Shown here: in pieces, positions 37,318 through 48,500 of the stretch | How positions within the stretch are numbered: the stretch's first letter is position 1 | Layout: every line of letters starts with the position of its first letter | Source of the DNA: Lactifluus volemus | Lineage: Eukaryota; Basidiomycota; Agaricomycetes; Russulales; Russulaceae | Direction of reading: 5' to 3' | NCBI GenBank assembly: GCA_022376515.1 | Contig: WTXI01000058.1 | Location: forward strand, 1-64,000 | Length of the DNA stretch: 64,000 nt | The notes under the pieces: model-generated | The model's database searches: none | Seen by the model: the letters and a program-made list of their open reading frames with translations, nothing else | Told to the model about the DNA's origin: nothing | Program-made: the position numbers and the translations under genes

Positions 37318-37373
37318 GCCTTCAATCGACTACAGCTTTCGCCACTCAGCAGTCAGCGCTCAGGACATCAGAA

Positions 37374-38256
37374 ATGTCATATCCAACCGTGCGACTTGCA
37401 TTCCTGCTTCTCCTTTCTGGTTTTGCATTTGCCCAAAGTACTAAGCCTCCGGTGCCATTGCCACTTCCACAGGTGCCCAGGCCCATCGTGTCAGTTCTTT
37501 ATCCGAAATGCTCCCCGGGTTGGGATTGGGTGCGACTCAGAGTTTTGTTTGTCCAAACCTTTTAAAAAGTACTCATTGCGACGTCAAGTCATTCAACTCC
37601 CTCAGACAAAATCCTTGTCATATGGCGGCGTTACTGTTGGCAGAGTGCAGTCCTGACGGCTGTATGTCATTCCCCGTGTCTACCACCCTCGCTTCCTCAC
37701 GTCTTGTAGCATATCTTGTCCCAGCGCTGAAGCCGAACCAGACATACGTAAACACAAGGGAGGGTGCAGGCCCGTGCATGTGCAACACCGTCACATATTC
37801 GCTTTTATCTGCATGTGGCGCATGTCAGGATCGTGATTACATGGAGTATGTTTCGTTGGATCCCTCCCGTGATTTGCTTTTTCCAACCTGTTGTTAGTTG
37901 GGCTGGTTGGGTTTACAACTGCACAGAGATTGTTGAACCCTCAATGTAAGTCAATTGTTAAGCAAAGCTCTCATTACTCTGTCTGACAGAGAATTTTAGT
38001 TATCCTAAACCCGTCCCCAACGATACATGTGTACCAGATTGGGCTCGGCTCAACCCTGAAGTCAGTTTGTTCATTTCCGTTTCAGGCACGTATTGATTGA
38101 TTATCTCAGGTGGGAGGCACGTGGGATGAAATCGGATCCATGGAGGCCGGCAGTATGAACTTTCTCCTCTAGTATTCTTCAATTCGCTGTCTTACAGATA
38201 ACACCCTAGGATGTCCTGAAACGTGTGGTGGCAATACCAATAGAACGTGCGACTGA
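37374..38256 (+). CDS. small secreted cysteine-rich protein, copy 1, intact
   Basis: Six exons (37374-37529, 37589-37845, 37898-37945, 38000-38060, 38110-38152 and 38198-38256) total 624 bp and give 207 aa with consistent phases. Residues 1-20 form a signal peptide (MSYPTV, then a Leu-rich core ending FAFAQS). The mature part has QNPC, CMCNTVTYSLLSACGACQ, WAGWVYNC and VPNDTCVPDWA blocks. This pattern resembles an Agaricomycete-specific family of secreted or single-span membrane proteins of unknown function, which usually have a glycine-rich membrane segment that I do not find here. The C-terminal exon is short and cysteine-rich. A TATA box lies upstream. It is probably exported; its role is unknown. 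Confidence 0.7.
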
Positions 38257-39060
38257 TTACCGGCCCATTTTTCTTTCATTCACTGGTCTTGCGTGGCGTA
38301 CAGTCTTGAGCCCCATGAAGCTAGTACTTCCGCACGCAGGCTTTGATGCTCTTCTGCATCGTCTCGTGCCACATCTATGGTTCCCAGTCGTGCTACTTGT
38401 TTTTCTCTATCTTGTCCTCTGTTCGTCTCTGACCGTGTACCCGCCGTGCCTTTTGCCGCGTACAGACTTTATCTTTCCTCCATTTTATGAGAGTGCATGC
38501 GTCATTCCTGTCTTGCTCATTATACCTTGTTCTCCCGTTCTGCCTCTACGTTTGGGTCCTATACCCCCATCGGCAGTCTCCGTACCTACATACCCCGTTG
38601 GACTACGTTGTGTCCATACTGTATACCTGTCTGGTTGGACCGATCGTGCATGGTAGCTATGTTTTGAAATACACTTTGTTTTGCATAAGCCCTTGAGAAG
38701 TATGTTCTAATGATTTCTCACGCTTTCCTGTCCTTAGGTTTATATGCAAAATGAACAAGGTAATAATTGCCTATTGGACTATCACACTCCAAAGGAACGT
38801 ACAAAAATCCAGTATAAGTTAAGCCCCCCACTGAGTTTGATTGCAGCTAACTTGAAAGGAGGCAGAGTGGGAATGCCCGATCCGGTTAATCCAATCACAT
38901 CAATTTCATCTTATCTTGTCTACGCTGGCGCACGAAACTCCAGATCTCGGAGATCTGGCCAACTGGCGTTTGATAACCTAGTGCTATACACAACTTGATA
39001 CACAAGTTTAGATACCTTATCGCCGGACTTCATCTGATGTGCAAATGCTTAGGATACTGT

Positions 39061-40059
39061 AGCGTCAGAAAAATGTTGCCCTGCCGGTAGTGCCAGTGAC
39101 GGTAGGACAACTCTGATCTGCTTTCGTTATGTTCGGCGACATCGTCGGGCTTGTCGACGACGGTCTCTTGCGCTCTCCGCTGCGGCTCGACGATTGGTCG
39201 GCGGGGCGCCGGCCCGAGCGCGGCTAGCGGGCCGCGGTGCGATCTGGATTTCGCGTAGCCCCGAGACTGGCCCTCGCGTACCGTACTGTAGCCCACCCAC
39301 ATAAACACTAGATTTTAGCTAGTTCACCTTACCTTCCTTCTCACCTGATCCAATCCTGTACCCCGGGGACCGCGTCTTTGTCATAGCCACATGTTGCGGG
39401 ATAAAAATGCAGATTTTTAAATAGATTTTTTTTTGGCGTCTGCACTACCAAGGGATGATGGTGGTTCCCCACGGCGGTTCATGTCACTTTTCATATCAGT
39501 CATCAGACAGTACCTAGTATTGAGGAGTGACATACCCTGTAAACCGACGTCATGCCAATGAATACGTTGCAGCCTGGGCGACTCTAACCGTCCTGCATCT
39601 ACAACATGTTTTCCTCCAACTGGATGGTCAAGTCAACGTACATTTTCAAACTCCGTACCATCGTGCTCCACGCTTGCTTCTCCGGCAGTGAAATGAGTCT
39701 CTCGCCCACTTGTTAGACAGCCCTCTCTCACCAGCCCATCCGCCAAAGGGTCGGAGTTGGAGTTGTAACCTCAAATTTGTTTCATGTGGCTCGATGTACC
39801 AAAAATGATGGAGACCGACCGCCGGGACGTTTTTTTCCCCAGATAATCGACTGGGATTCGACAAAGTACGGATCCGGTGAAGGCATCAACAAGGATCAAA
39901 GAAAAGAGGCGGGGGGATGACGGACACGAGGAAGACTATAAAACCGAGACCAGCTGTTGATGAGTTAATCATACCCCTTATTTGGTTGACGACTCAAAGT
40001 TCCAGTGCGAGATAGGTCGGGAGTACCGCTCGTGGTCTGGCACATGGATAACGAAAATG
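39061..40059. other. spacer between the two secreted-protein units; no gene seen
   Basis: GC-rich at 39,130-39,260, then AT-rich. No conserved frame is found. The short minus-strand frame at 39030-39308 has no recognisable motif. Confidence 0.45.
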
Positions 40060-40465
40060 TACATCACCTCTCGTGGTTTCATCCCCACAGTACTACAGCG
40101 ATCGGTTGCCCTCGGGCTCCGTCCCCCGTCCTCCCTTCCAGCATTTCCTCCAAGGCACACCTGAAATCGGAGCGTATCACTGGCAGACCCTTACTCGTAG
40201 ATGCTGTTCTTACGTGTTACACTCGATGTTGGGGCTCATGGTCTGTCGCTTCGAGTCTCAGATTATGCCGGAGTCCGGACTAAGAGAACTTTCAGAATCG
40301 AGTGGCCCGTGCAGTCGCGGCCAGTAAGGAAATACATTCATGATATCTGCTACCGATCGGATGATTCGTTTCAATTTTATTACAGAAAGGGATCGCGCGT
40401 CAACGACTCGGACGCTGTGCTGCAACCAAAATTTCAGCGAATCAATAATCAATGCCGGTGGTAAG

Positions 40466-40472
40466 TATAAAA
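40466..40472 (+). promoter_or_regulatory. TATA box of secreted-protein gene 2
   Basis: TATAAAA, 60 bp before the ATG at 40532, aligned with the box of copy 1. Confidence 0.65.
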
Positions 40473-40531
40473 GCCTTCAATCGACCTTCACTAGCTTTCG
40501 CCGCTCAGCACTCAGCACAAGGGTATCAGAA

Positions 40532-41415
40532 ATGTCATATCCAACTGTGTGGCTTGCATTCTTGCTTCTTCTTTCTAGCTTTGCATTTGCTAAGCCGGTT
40601 CGCGGGGATGTCATCTTGAAGTCCCGTAAGGAAACTCAAGATTTTCCGAATTGTAACCCGCGGAAGATTGGAGTTGGGTACGACCGAGAGTTTTCTTGTC
40701 TAGACCTTTTGGAAGTACTCATTACATCGTCCAGTTAGATAACTCCCGCCAACAAAATCCGTGTCAGGTCGCGGGGTATGTGGCGGCAGAGTGCCTTGAC
40801 TTGCATGGCGGTAGTATGTCATTCCCCGTGCTTACCACCCTCGCTTCCTCACCTCTTGTAGCACCATATGTTACTCCGCTTGACTCGAACCATGCATACT
40901 CTGGCCCAGGTCTTTGGGAGGCCGAAGACTCAGACCTGTGCAAGTGCAACACTGTCATATATTCGCTTCTCTCTGCATGTGCCCGATGTCAGGGAGCCCA
41001 AACCCTAACGTTTGTCTCGTTGAATCCCTCCAGCGTTTCGCTCTTACCGACCTGTTATTAGTTGGCATGGTTGGTCTAGCCACTGCACAGAGCTTATGGG
41101 ACCCTCAATGTAAGTCAATTGTTAGGCAAAGCTTTTATTACTTTGACCTGACAGAGAATTTTAGTTTGCCGCCTCACCCCCTTTCCAACGATACATGTAT
41201 TCCTTTTTGGGCTATGCTCGACGTTACAGTCAGTTTATTCATTTCAGTTTCAGGCACGTATTGATTGATTATCCCAGTTCCTTGGCCACTGGGATGAGGG
41301 GGAATCCAAGATTGCCGGCAGTATGAACTTTCTCCTCTTGTATTCCTCCATTGTCTGACTCATACACGACACCCTAGTGCATCCTGAAGTGTGTGGTGGT
41401 GGTGCATCCAACTGA
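40532..41415 (+). pseudogene. small secreted cysteine-rich protein, copy 2, frame-damaged at exon 1
   Basis: Same six-exon layout as copy 1: 40532-40677, 40735-41009, 41062-41109, 41165-41228, 41278-41320, then to the stop at 41413-41415. The signal peptide (MSYPTV, Leu-rich, FAFAK) and the later blocks QNPCQVAGYV, CKCNTVIYSLLSAC and CIPFWAMLDVT are well kept. Exon 1, however, ends two bases out of phase with exon 2, while the frame that fits (reading DWSW before the donor) has a stop just upstream. The acceptor of the last intron has also moved to a CTAG. It may be a pseudogene, or exon 1 may be spliced in a way I did not find. Confidence 0.55.
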
Positions 41416-42294
41416 AAGTGCCACTGATCACCGCCCCGGAAGCACCCACTGCATCGACTCGTGCCACATCTACGGTTCCCAGTTCTACTACTTTTTCTCT
41501 ATCTCGTCTTCTCTTTCGTCTTTGACCGTGTACCTGCCGGGCTTTTTTGCCATGTTCAGACCTCCTTTCCACCATTTCGTTAATGTGCGACACGACGCAT
41601 CCCGCGTATCACTGAAAGTGCACGCGTTATTCCTGTCTTACTTTGCCATACCCTGTTCTCCCTTTATGCCTTTACGTTTGATTTGTAGGGCCTTATACCT
41701 TTTGTTAATTCTGACCTGGGCCACTAATACCCCCACCTGCAATCTCCGTATCTATATACCCCCCTGTTGGGCTACATTTGTGTCCATACTGTACGCCTGT
41801 CTGGTTGGTCCAGATCGTACATGATAGCTATGTTTTGAAATATACTTTGGTCCCATAAGCCCTTGAAGAGTATGTCCAATGACTTCTCGGGCTTTCCTGT
41901 CTATATGCAAATTGAACAAGGCGTGTGTAATAAAAATTTGCCTATTGGGCTATCGCACTACATAAGAACCTATAAAATGCCATGCAGTCAAAGTTAAGTC
42001 CCCCACTAAATTTGATTGTAGCTAGCTTGGGAGGGGGCAACAAAGTACGGTTGGTCCACATCGATCTCATCTCGTCTCGTCTCCACCGGCGCACGATCTC
42101 GGAGAAATCTGGCCAACTGGACGAGGCTATTGATAGCATAGCGCCACACACACAAGTTTAATGGATACCTTATCGCCGGACTTGATCTGATGTACAAATC
42201 CTCATGGTTTCTTCAACTGGGGGTGCTGGGGTAAAGACAAGGTAAAGAAGCGCCCCAAATTCCTCCATGTAGACAGCGAGAAATCAGTTTCTTT

Positions 42295-42362
42295 CGTACT
42301 AGAATTAACCCAGCAACAATGGGAATCACAAATGGTTTTTGTATGGCTGAGCTACCTACTCA
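42295..42362 (-). repeat. second degenerate tRNA-like sequence
   Basis: On the minus strand TAGCTCAG and GGGTTAATTCT sit like A and B boxes, spaced much as in the element at 33815-33910, with the shared text 'cccagcaac' or 'accagcaac'. The match to the B box is weak. Confidence 0.25.
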
Positions 42363-42656
42363 TGCGGTGGCTTCGTTTAAATGACGTAAGCTTTGATTTG
42401 AGAGTCCGACATGCCACTCTCCGTGGGCGTGGGGTTGGGGATATGGGGGATACGATAGCAGTGCCGAAAGTAAGCTTATGTGACGCTATAAATGCCGAAA
42501 CTCAAGTCTAATGTTAATTGAGACTTTGGTTGTTGAGACATTTTGACAGCACGAATGGTGGCGGGAGCGATGCGATCAGGATTACGAAAGTACAGTAAAG
42601 TTATTCCTAATAAATTACAGTACTTAGCGGCGTTTGTCGGTTGCTCGCTTTCCAAC

Positions 42657-43932
42657 ATGTTCAATCTCACCAACCCCCCCGATCCCACCCTTCGCCAGCC
42701 GTTTACAACTGCCGCCTTCCTCCCCCTCTTTTCGTCCTATTATGCTTTAGCCATCCTTGCCGTTCTCCCACATACATTCATCATCAGGCTTTTTTTCATA
42801 CCCTATATTTTATCCGAAGCTTGGTACTGCGGTGTAAGACTGAACTATTCGGCTGGTTTAGCCCGGTCGTTGGGATATGAGAGTGCGGACAGACTCAACC
42901 ATTGGAACCTTGCCTATGTGGTGCGACAGTTCTCGATCGATGTCTTGAGCTATTTACTGACAATCTACTCTCCAACAGATCGGTGTCATCACTATAGCGC
43001 TGAGGTCACTTGAATGGGCACTCATCCGGAAACCTCTACAGAGGTACCAACCATTTTCAACCGGTCCAAATACCCTTGTCAAGCGACCCTTGTCCATCCC
43101 CAACGTTCTCCTCGACGCATCCGATCTCGTGTTCAACCAGCGTGGAATCGGATGGTCATGGTCCATCAGGCCGTCCCCCCGTGCGAAAGAACCGTCCCCA
43201 TCCCTCGCCACAGTCCTAGTCAAGTTACTCTTCAAACTAGTGCTCTTCGACACCGCCCACTATCTCATGCAATCCATCCGTCCCTCGTTGAATGATCCCA
43301 AAGGCGACACCCTCTTCGACCCCACCATGGCCCGATCCCGCGCTATGCTCTGGCAGCCTTCCTCGGCACCTGCGCTGCCGTGGTGATATACACGACCGTG
43401 GACGGGCTCTACCACTTTGCCACTCTCATTGGTCGCCTCCTTCTCCGACAACCCGAGTGGGCCTGGCCACCGCTCTCCGACCGCCCCTGGACGTCCACCT
43501 CGATCATCGAATTCTGGAGCTTCCGCTGGCACCAGTTCTTCCGCCACATGTTTGTCGTATACGGCGCCCGTCCCGGTGGTGCATTGTTAGGAAACCCGGC
43601 GCGTGTATAGGCGCGTTTGCCGTGTCCGCGGCTTGCACGACTTGGGTTTGTGGGGGCTCGGGCGTGGGATCGAAGTTCGCACCACCGGCACCTTCTTTCT
43701 CCTCATGGGTGTCGGCATCGTTTTCGAGTTTGCGTTTAAGCGGTTGACCGGACGGCGCGTGGGCGGGTTCTGGGGATGGGTTTGGACGATGTTGTGGACG
43801 ATGTGTTGGGGTACCCTGATGATCGATGGTTGGGCGCGACGAGGGGTCGTCGCGAGCGATTTCTTCCCTGAACGACGCCGACCCGGAAAATGGCTCGTCG
43901 ACACCGTCGTCGGCCTCTCAAGCACGTGGTGA
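42657..43932 (+). pseudogene. wax-synthase-like membrane acyltransferase, copy 1, with three frameshifts
   Basis: The start ATG at 42657 opens an exon to 42920, joined over a 58-bp intron (CTGAC branch site, CAACAG acceptor) to 42979 onward. Hydrophobic segments, then FWSFRWHQFFRHMF, then VSAALHD with the likely catalytic His, and GVGIVFEFAFKRLTGRRVGG are all typical of the wax synthase domain family. That family transfers acyl groups to alcohols in membranes; Agaricomycete members often sit in secondary-metabolite or accessory loci. Intended length is about 400 aa. Relative to copy 2, single bases are missing at about 43329, 43592-43594 and 43631. Whether these are real or assembly errors is open. 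Confidence 0.75.
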
Positions 43933-45508
43933 TAAATATCGACAATTGAATGTGGACCTCATAGTTTTTTTAATTTTTTTGGTTAGACACGGCTTGTGCT
44001 TTATTTACCCGTCCCGTTCCATACCTCCAGGTCTGAATGATACATGGTGTTTGTGGCTCATCTGTTGCACAACTGAAACAACCATAACGTCAAACTTGTG
44101 ATATCGTCAAAATGCCATTGGTGGATGTCATGCTCTTCTATAGCTGCTTCGAATGGTCAGGGGATCATGATACATTTGTATATTGTTACGTGCTCATCTG
44201 AAACGTGAGTCGTATTCAACTTAGATGTTGTCGCTAGGAGTAGCATTGCTCTCCCCTCGAGTCTCGACGTCCACCGTTGGAGCTTACCCTCGGCTTTTCT
44301 CAGTTTTCGTGCAAGGAACAGCCAATCTCGATGAGGATCTAGAAATACTACCCCGATGACCTTTCGGCCAGGCCTTCTCGCGGTTTCAAGCCGTGTGCGG
44401 CAGGACTTAACCCCCACGTATGTCCGAGTAGGGCTTCTCGCTCACTTTCCCTTTGAAGTGATGGACAAGTATCGAAGAACTTCATTTTTAGACATTGGGG
44501 TTGTAGGTTTGGGGCAGCGGCGTGGCGCAGCGTGGGTGGGTCTGTAAGAAACTTCCAATTTCAATCTGCTCCGAGTCGAGAGCGCGCATTTCTGGAAGAA
44601 GGGAACGTAGCTTTTGTCAATATGGCCTCGCTTCTTATAAGGCCGCCGCTAGATATCCACCTTCCTGTTGACATAACGCTGAGAAAAGAAAGAGGAATCC
44701 GAGGGATTCCGAGCACAGAGGTTGCTTATCAAGGACAGCTACGATGTCTGCGCGAAGATTCTTTCTCTCTCCGCGGTCTGTGGGCTCCGACGCGTCTAGC
44801 CCTGGAAGTGCAGAAGACGCCTTAAAACGATCACTGACGAAATACTGTAGTTACCACTGGCACTCCCGAGCACCACGAGACATGCAACTTCCTTCACCAG
44901 GGGCACCGACTCGACAAGCGACCAAGTCAAAACTCCCACTGGTGCGCTAGCCGTAACCCTCGGATTCGTCAAGGCATCCTCCTGAAGGGTCATCGTAGCA
45001 TTTTTCGCTAGAGCATAGTTTTAAGACATGGCTCGCTTGCATTGTCATTCTCTACTTGAAAGGAGAAAGGAGAACCGGATGTACGAGGATTCATCTGTTT
45101 CAGGACCATAGGCAGTCTTTCAGTGGAGGGCATCTCCATCGTATACGAGACCATTTAATTGGCTGTCACAATTCATATCTCATTTCTTTTTTTCTGCGCC
45201 ATGTTTATAGTGAGGCTACTCATTTAGACTTGGCTTCGACCTCACAAGGATCCCCCGGATCCGCACAGCTTCAGTCATATCCAGGCCCTTTCCAGTGATG
45301 TGCACTGCAGCAAACTGGCCTACCCGCGCAAAAAAATATGGACTGCCATTGCGCTTCCAGGTGTCAAATGTCGGAGTTGACGTGACCGTTGTTTGTTGTT
45401 TGTTCCCAACGATGAAGCTGAACATGCGGCAGAAGCGCCAGTGCCACTGCAGTGCTTGTCTCAACTTCCCACTTCAGTCTACGATGGCTCTTCCACAACC
45501 GAATTCGT
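43933..45508. other. duplicated spacer between wax synthase and gene D
   Basis: Nearly collinear with 54620-56234. It includes a possible short gene (44744-44950) behind a TATAAGG at about 44635. The gene D promoter lies in the last few hundred bases. No other frame is recognisable. Confidence 0.5.
44744..44950 (+). CDS. possible small protein, 68 codons, frame kept in both units
   Basis: Starts MSARRFFLSP and ends KSKLPLVR. The same frame with about ten substitutions and no frameshift occurs at 55451-55657. A TATA-like sequence in 'cttcttataagg' precedes both. The unit duplication is young, so an open frame in both copies is weak evidence. The antisense frame is also open in both. No motif recognised. 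Confidence 0.25.
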   Translation: MSARRFFLSPRSVGSDASSPGSAEDALKRSLTKYCSYHWHSRAPRDMQLPSPGAPTRQATKSKLPLVR

Positions 45509-48500
45509 ATGTCAACGTCTTTCACACCTGACGCCGATGTTCCCATTAACCATTACTATAGCCCAGATTATCCAAAGTCCGGAGTCGGGTACGTCAGTCA
45601 CTTCATCTTCATTTTCGATACTAGTATTTACTCAGATGATTGACTTTGATTAGCGCGATCAACGCTCAGGAAAGCGGAATGCAATCGATCATACTCCAGC
45701 TTGAGGTCACTGGTCCGTATCCTGGTAATTCTACTCTAATCAGTAATAAATATCTCCCTCTTGTCAGTCCTCAGGGCGCACAATCTTCCTCATCTTAAAG
45801 TTCTCCCGGGTAAAGAGAGGCAATTTTATGTCACAGTGACCAACGGGAAGAATAGATGGCAGACACGATCGAGGCAGAGCGTGGCGCAGCACGTAGAGTG
45901 GAACGAAAAAGTTGATGCATTGTGAGAGCTGTCATACTTTCACTCCTGGGTCCAACTGAGTCTTCTCCAGTACTTTACAGCCACTCTCCGGTATTACAAT
46001 ATCTCTTTATGCGAAGAGGACCATGCGGACAGACATCCTTATCGGAAGGCAGGAGATCACTTGTGAAGCCCGACGTGGTTCGTCTGTGTCTTCGAATTCT
46101 TACTTGTGCGCTTGCTGAGTGTCCTACATGTAGAGCTTGAGGTTATTTTTAGCAGTGCCGATGGACATGGCAGACACTTGAGAGAGCCGGTCACACTCCT
46201 CTTGACTATCACCGCGTCGACGGACTCTCTAAATGCGGCAGCTACTACCCCAAATCCCACAACGACAGCACTGGACAATCCGGGTGCTGAAGAAGGTGAT
46301 ACACGTCCTGGTGGCCTTCCCACAGGGGACAATACTCCTGTGGGACCAGTACCAGATGGCCACACGGAGATCTCACGTACTGTCGATTGTGCCGAGGAAG
46401 CTATGAAAGCTATGGATACGTTGATCGCATGGAAGGGTGCGATTGGTGTTATCAAGCAAGTACTCGACGCTATCGGTCCAATCGCACATGTATGTCTCAC
46501 ATCGATTTTGCTCATCCTTTGCTTTGCTGAGCTAGCTTTCGCGCTTCAGTTGCTCCCCCATGCACAGCTAGCATGGAAGCTGCTCTCAAAGATTCCCGAG
46601 GTGAGTCTCCGTGCCTTGTTGGAGGACAGGGAACATTCAATGAGTTTCATCAGACTTTGCTACTCCAGCTTCAGCGTGACGACAATGTCCAAACCCTACT
46701 CAAAGCAATACAGGATGGGTTTGAATTTGCAAGGGAGGCGGATGCTTTGAAGAACATGAAACCAGCGTCTACTCAGGCTAAAATCCTGGATGAGATGCTG
46801 GAGTGCGTCTCGGAATGTGCCAAATTTATCATATCCTATGCGGAGAACGTGCAAGTCGGTACGTCGTCTTGGCCCCTTTTATTGACCATTCATCACGAGC
46901 ATTTGATTTTCAGCAAAGCGGACTTTGAAGAATGTGGTGAGCCAAGTTGATGCGAAAGTTGATGAGCACCGCACAAGCCTCGCTCAACTGCGAGATAATT
47001 TCCTCGCGCGTACTGCCGTCGTCACGGGAATTGCTGTGCTAGAAGCTGGTACGTGGTCCTAATGGTAATACGATTGTCGGATAATTTTATTGACGAGGAG
47101 CACAAAGAATTGGACGCAAAAATCAGAGAATTGCCTTATAAAGGAGGCGCAGATGGGAAGCGATGTCTCCCGGGCACACGCGAAGACTTTTTGGATTATA
47201 TTGCCAAGTGGGTCGAGAGTCCTGAATCTCAACGTGGGCTCGTCCTCCTCGGCCATGCAGGCACCGGAAAGTCTTCAATCGCACATGAGGTCGCACGTCT
47301 ATTCAAGAATAAGTGCCTCTGCACTTACTTGGCATTTTTGCGGAAAGAGGGATCCAAAGATGAAACTTACCAGCTGTTCACCACGCTCGCTCGCGATCTC
47401 TCCGATCGCTATCCTCCGTTCAAATTAGCTCTCGGGAAGGTACTGAAGAATGATCCGTCTCTTCGTAGAAATCGACATTATCCCACACTCTTCGAATCCC
47501 TTCTCCTCGAACCAGTCAAGAACGTTCAGTCTAGTGACCCAGTCCTTATCGTGATCGATGCATTGGATGAGAGTGGTGATGCGATCGGTCAAGACGGGCT
47601 GCACAAATTTTTAGCTCAACATCTGTTCGAGTTGCCATCCAATTTCCGGATCCTCATCACCTCGAGGCCGGAGAACGGTATTGAACACGCGTTCTGTAAT
47701 GCTTTGTCCGTACGCACCCTCTTTATGGACGATCACAAACTGGCTGCAAAGACGGAGCAAGATATTGGGTTATATCTCCGGAATGAACTCCCTTTGAACC
47801 TGTTCGAACGACATGGTGTCAAACTCGCAAAGGCAGCGGAAGGATTGTTTCAGTGGGCAGCCGTTGCTTCCGGGCTAATAAACAATCCTCCTCCTAGCTT
47901 TGGGTTTAGCAAGAGACAGGTGATAGAGCGTCTATTGGGGCACTCTCGAGGTCTCGATAGGCAAGATCCTTTGGACCAACTATATGGAGAAGTTCTGGAA
48001 GGGTACTTCAAGCCGGTTGCAGCACAGACCCTATTTCGTTCTGTGATGGGGCAGCTTTTTGCTGCACTCGTTCCTCTTTCCATCCGATCTTTGACTATTC
48101 TGCGACGATATGCACCCCAGGGCGACCCCGAGGACCCTGACCCCGAGGATTCGGAATGTGTTGTTGAGATGCTCCGTCACCTTGGCTCACTGCTCAGTAA
48201 CGTGACCTCATCCGACGATACCCTCCCAATCATCCCTCTCCACACCTCATTTCGTGACTTCCTGGCCGATGAGAAGAGTGGGGTATACCACATCGACCTT
48301 GGCAGGGCTCACCGTCAGCTGGCACATTCCTGTCTTGGATTAATGCTGAATGACCTCAAGTTCAACATTTGCAAACTCGAATCGTCATACGTTGCCAACA
48401 GGGACGTGCCAGATGTGGAATCTCGAATTTCCAAATATGTTCCGCCTGCTCTATCGTATGGCTGCGTTTTTTGGGGGGATCATTTAGAACGTCTTGGCAT

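Larger units (their letters stand above)
36910..39060. repeat. tandem duplication, copy 1 (secreted-protein unit)
   Basis: Matches 40060-42215 in order: upstream 'cagcatttc.tccaag.cacacctgaa', TATA box, all six exons of the secreted-protein gene, and the 3' flank down to 'tttgattgtagcta'-like text. Divergence is moderate, so the duplication is older than those of the NLR blocks on the right. Confidence 0.75.
40060..42215. repeat. tandem duplication, copy 2 (secreted-protein unit)
   Basis: Partner of 36910-39060, same orientation, offset about 3.15 kb. Confidence 0.75.

Noticed and set aside
46078..46133. Apparent frameshift shared by genes A, C and D after the C2 domain
   Set aside because: A GTTTGT or GTTCGT donor and a TAG or CAG acceptor define an intron of 55-61 bp in every copy; splicing brings all copies into the same frame, so it is an intron and not damage.
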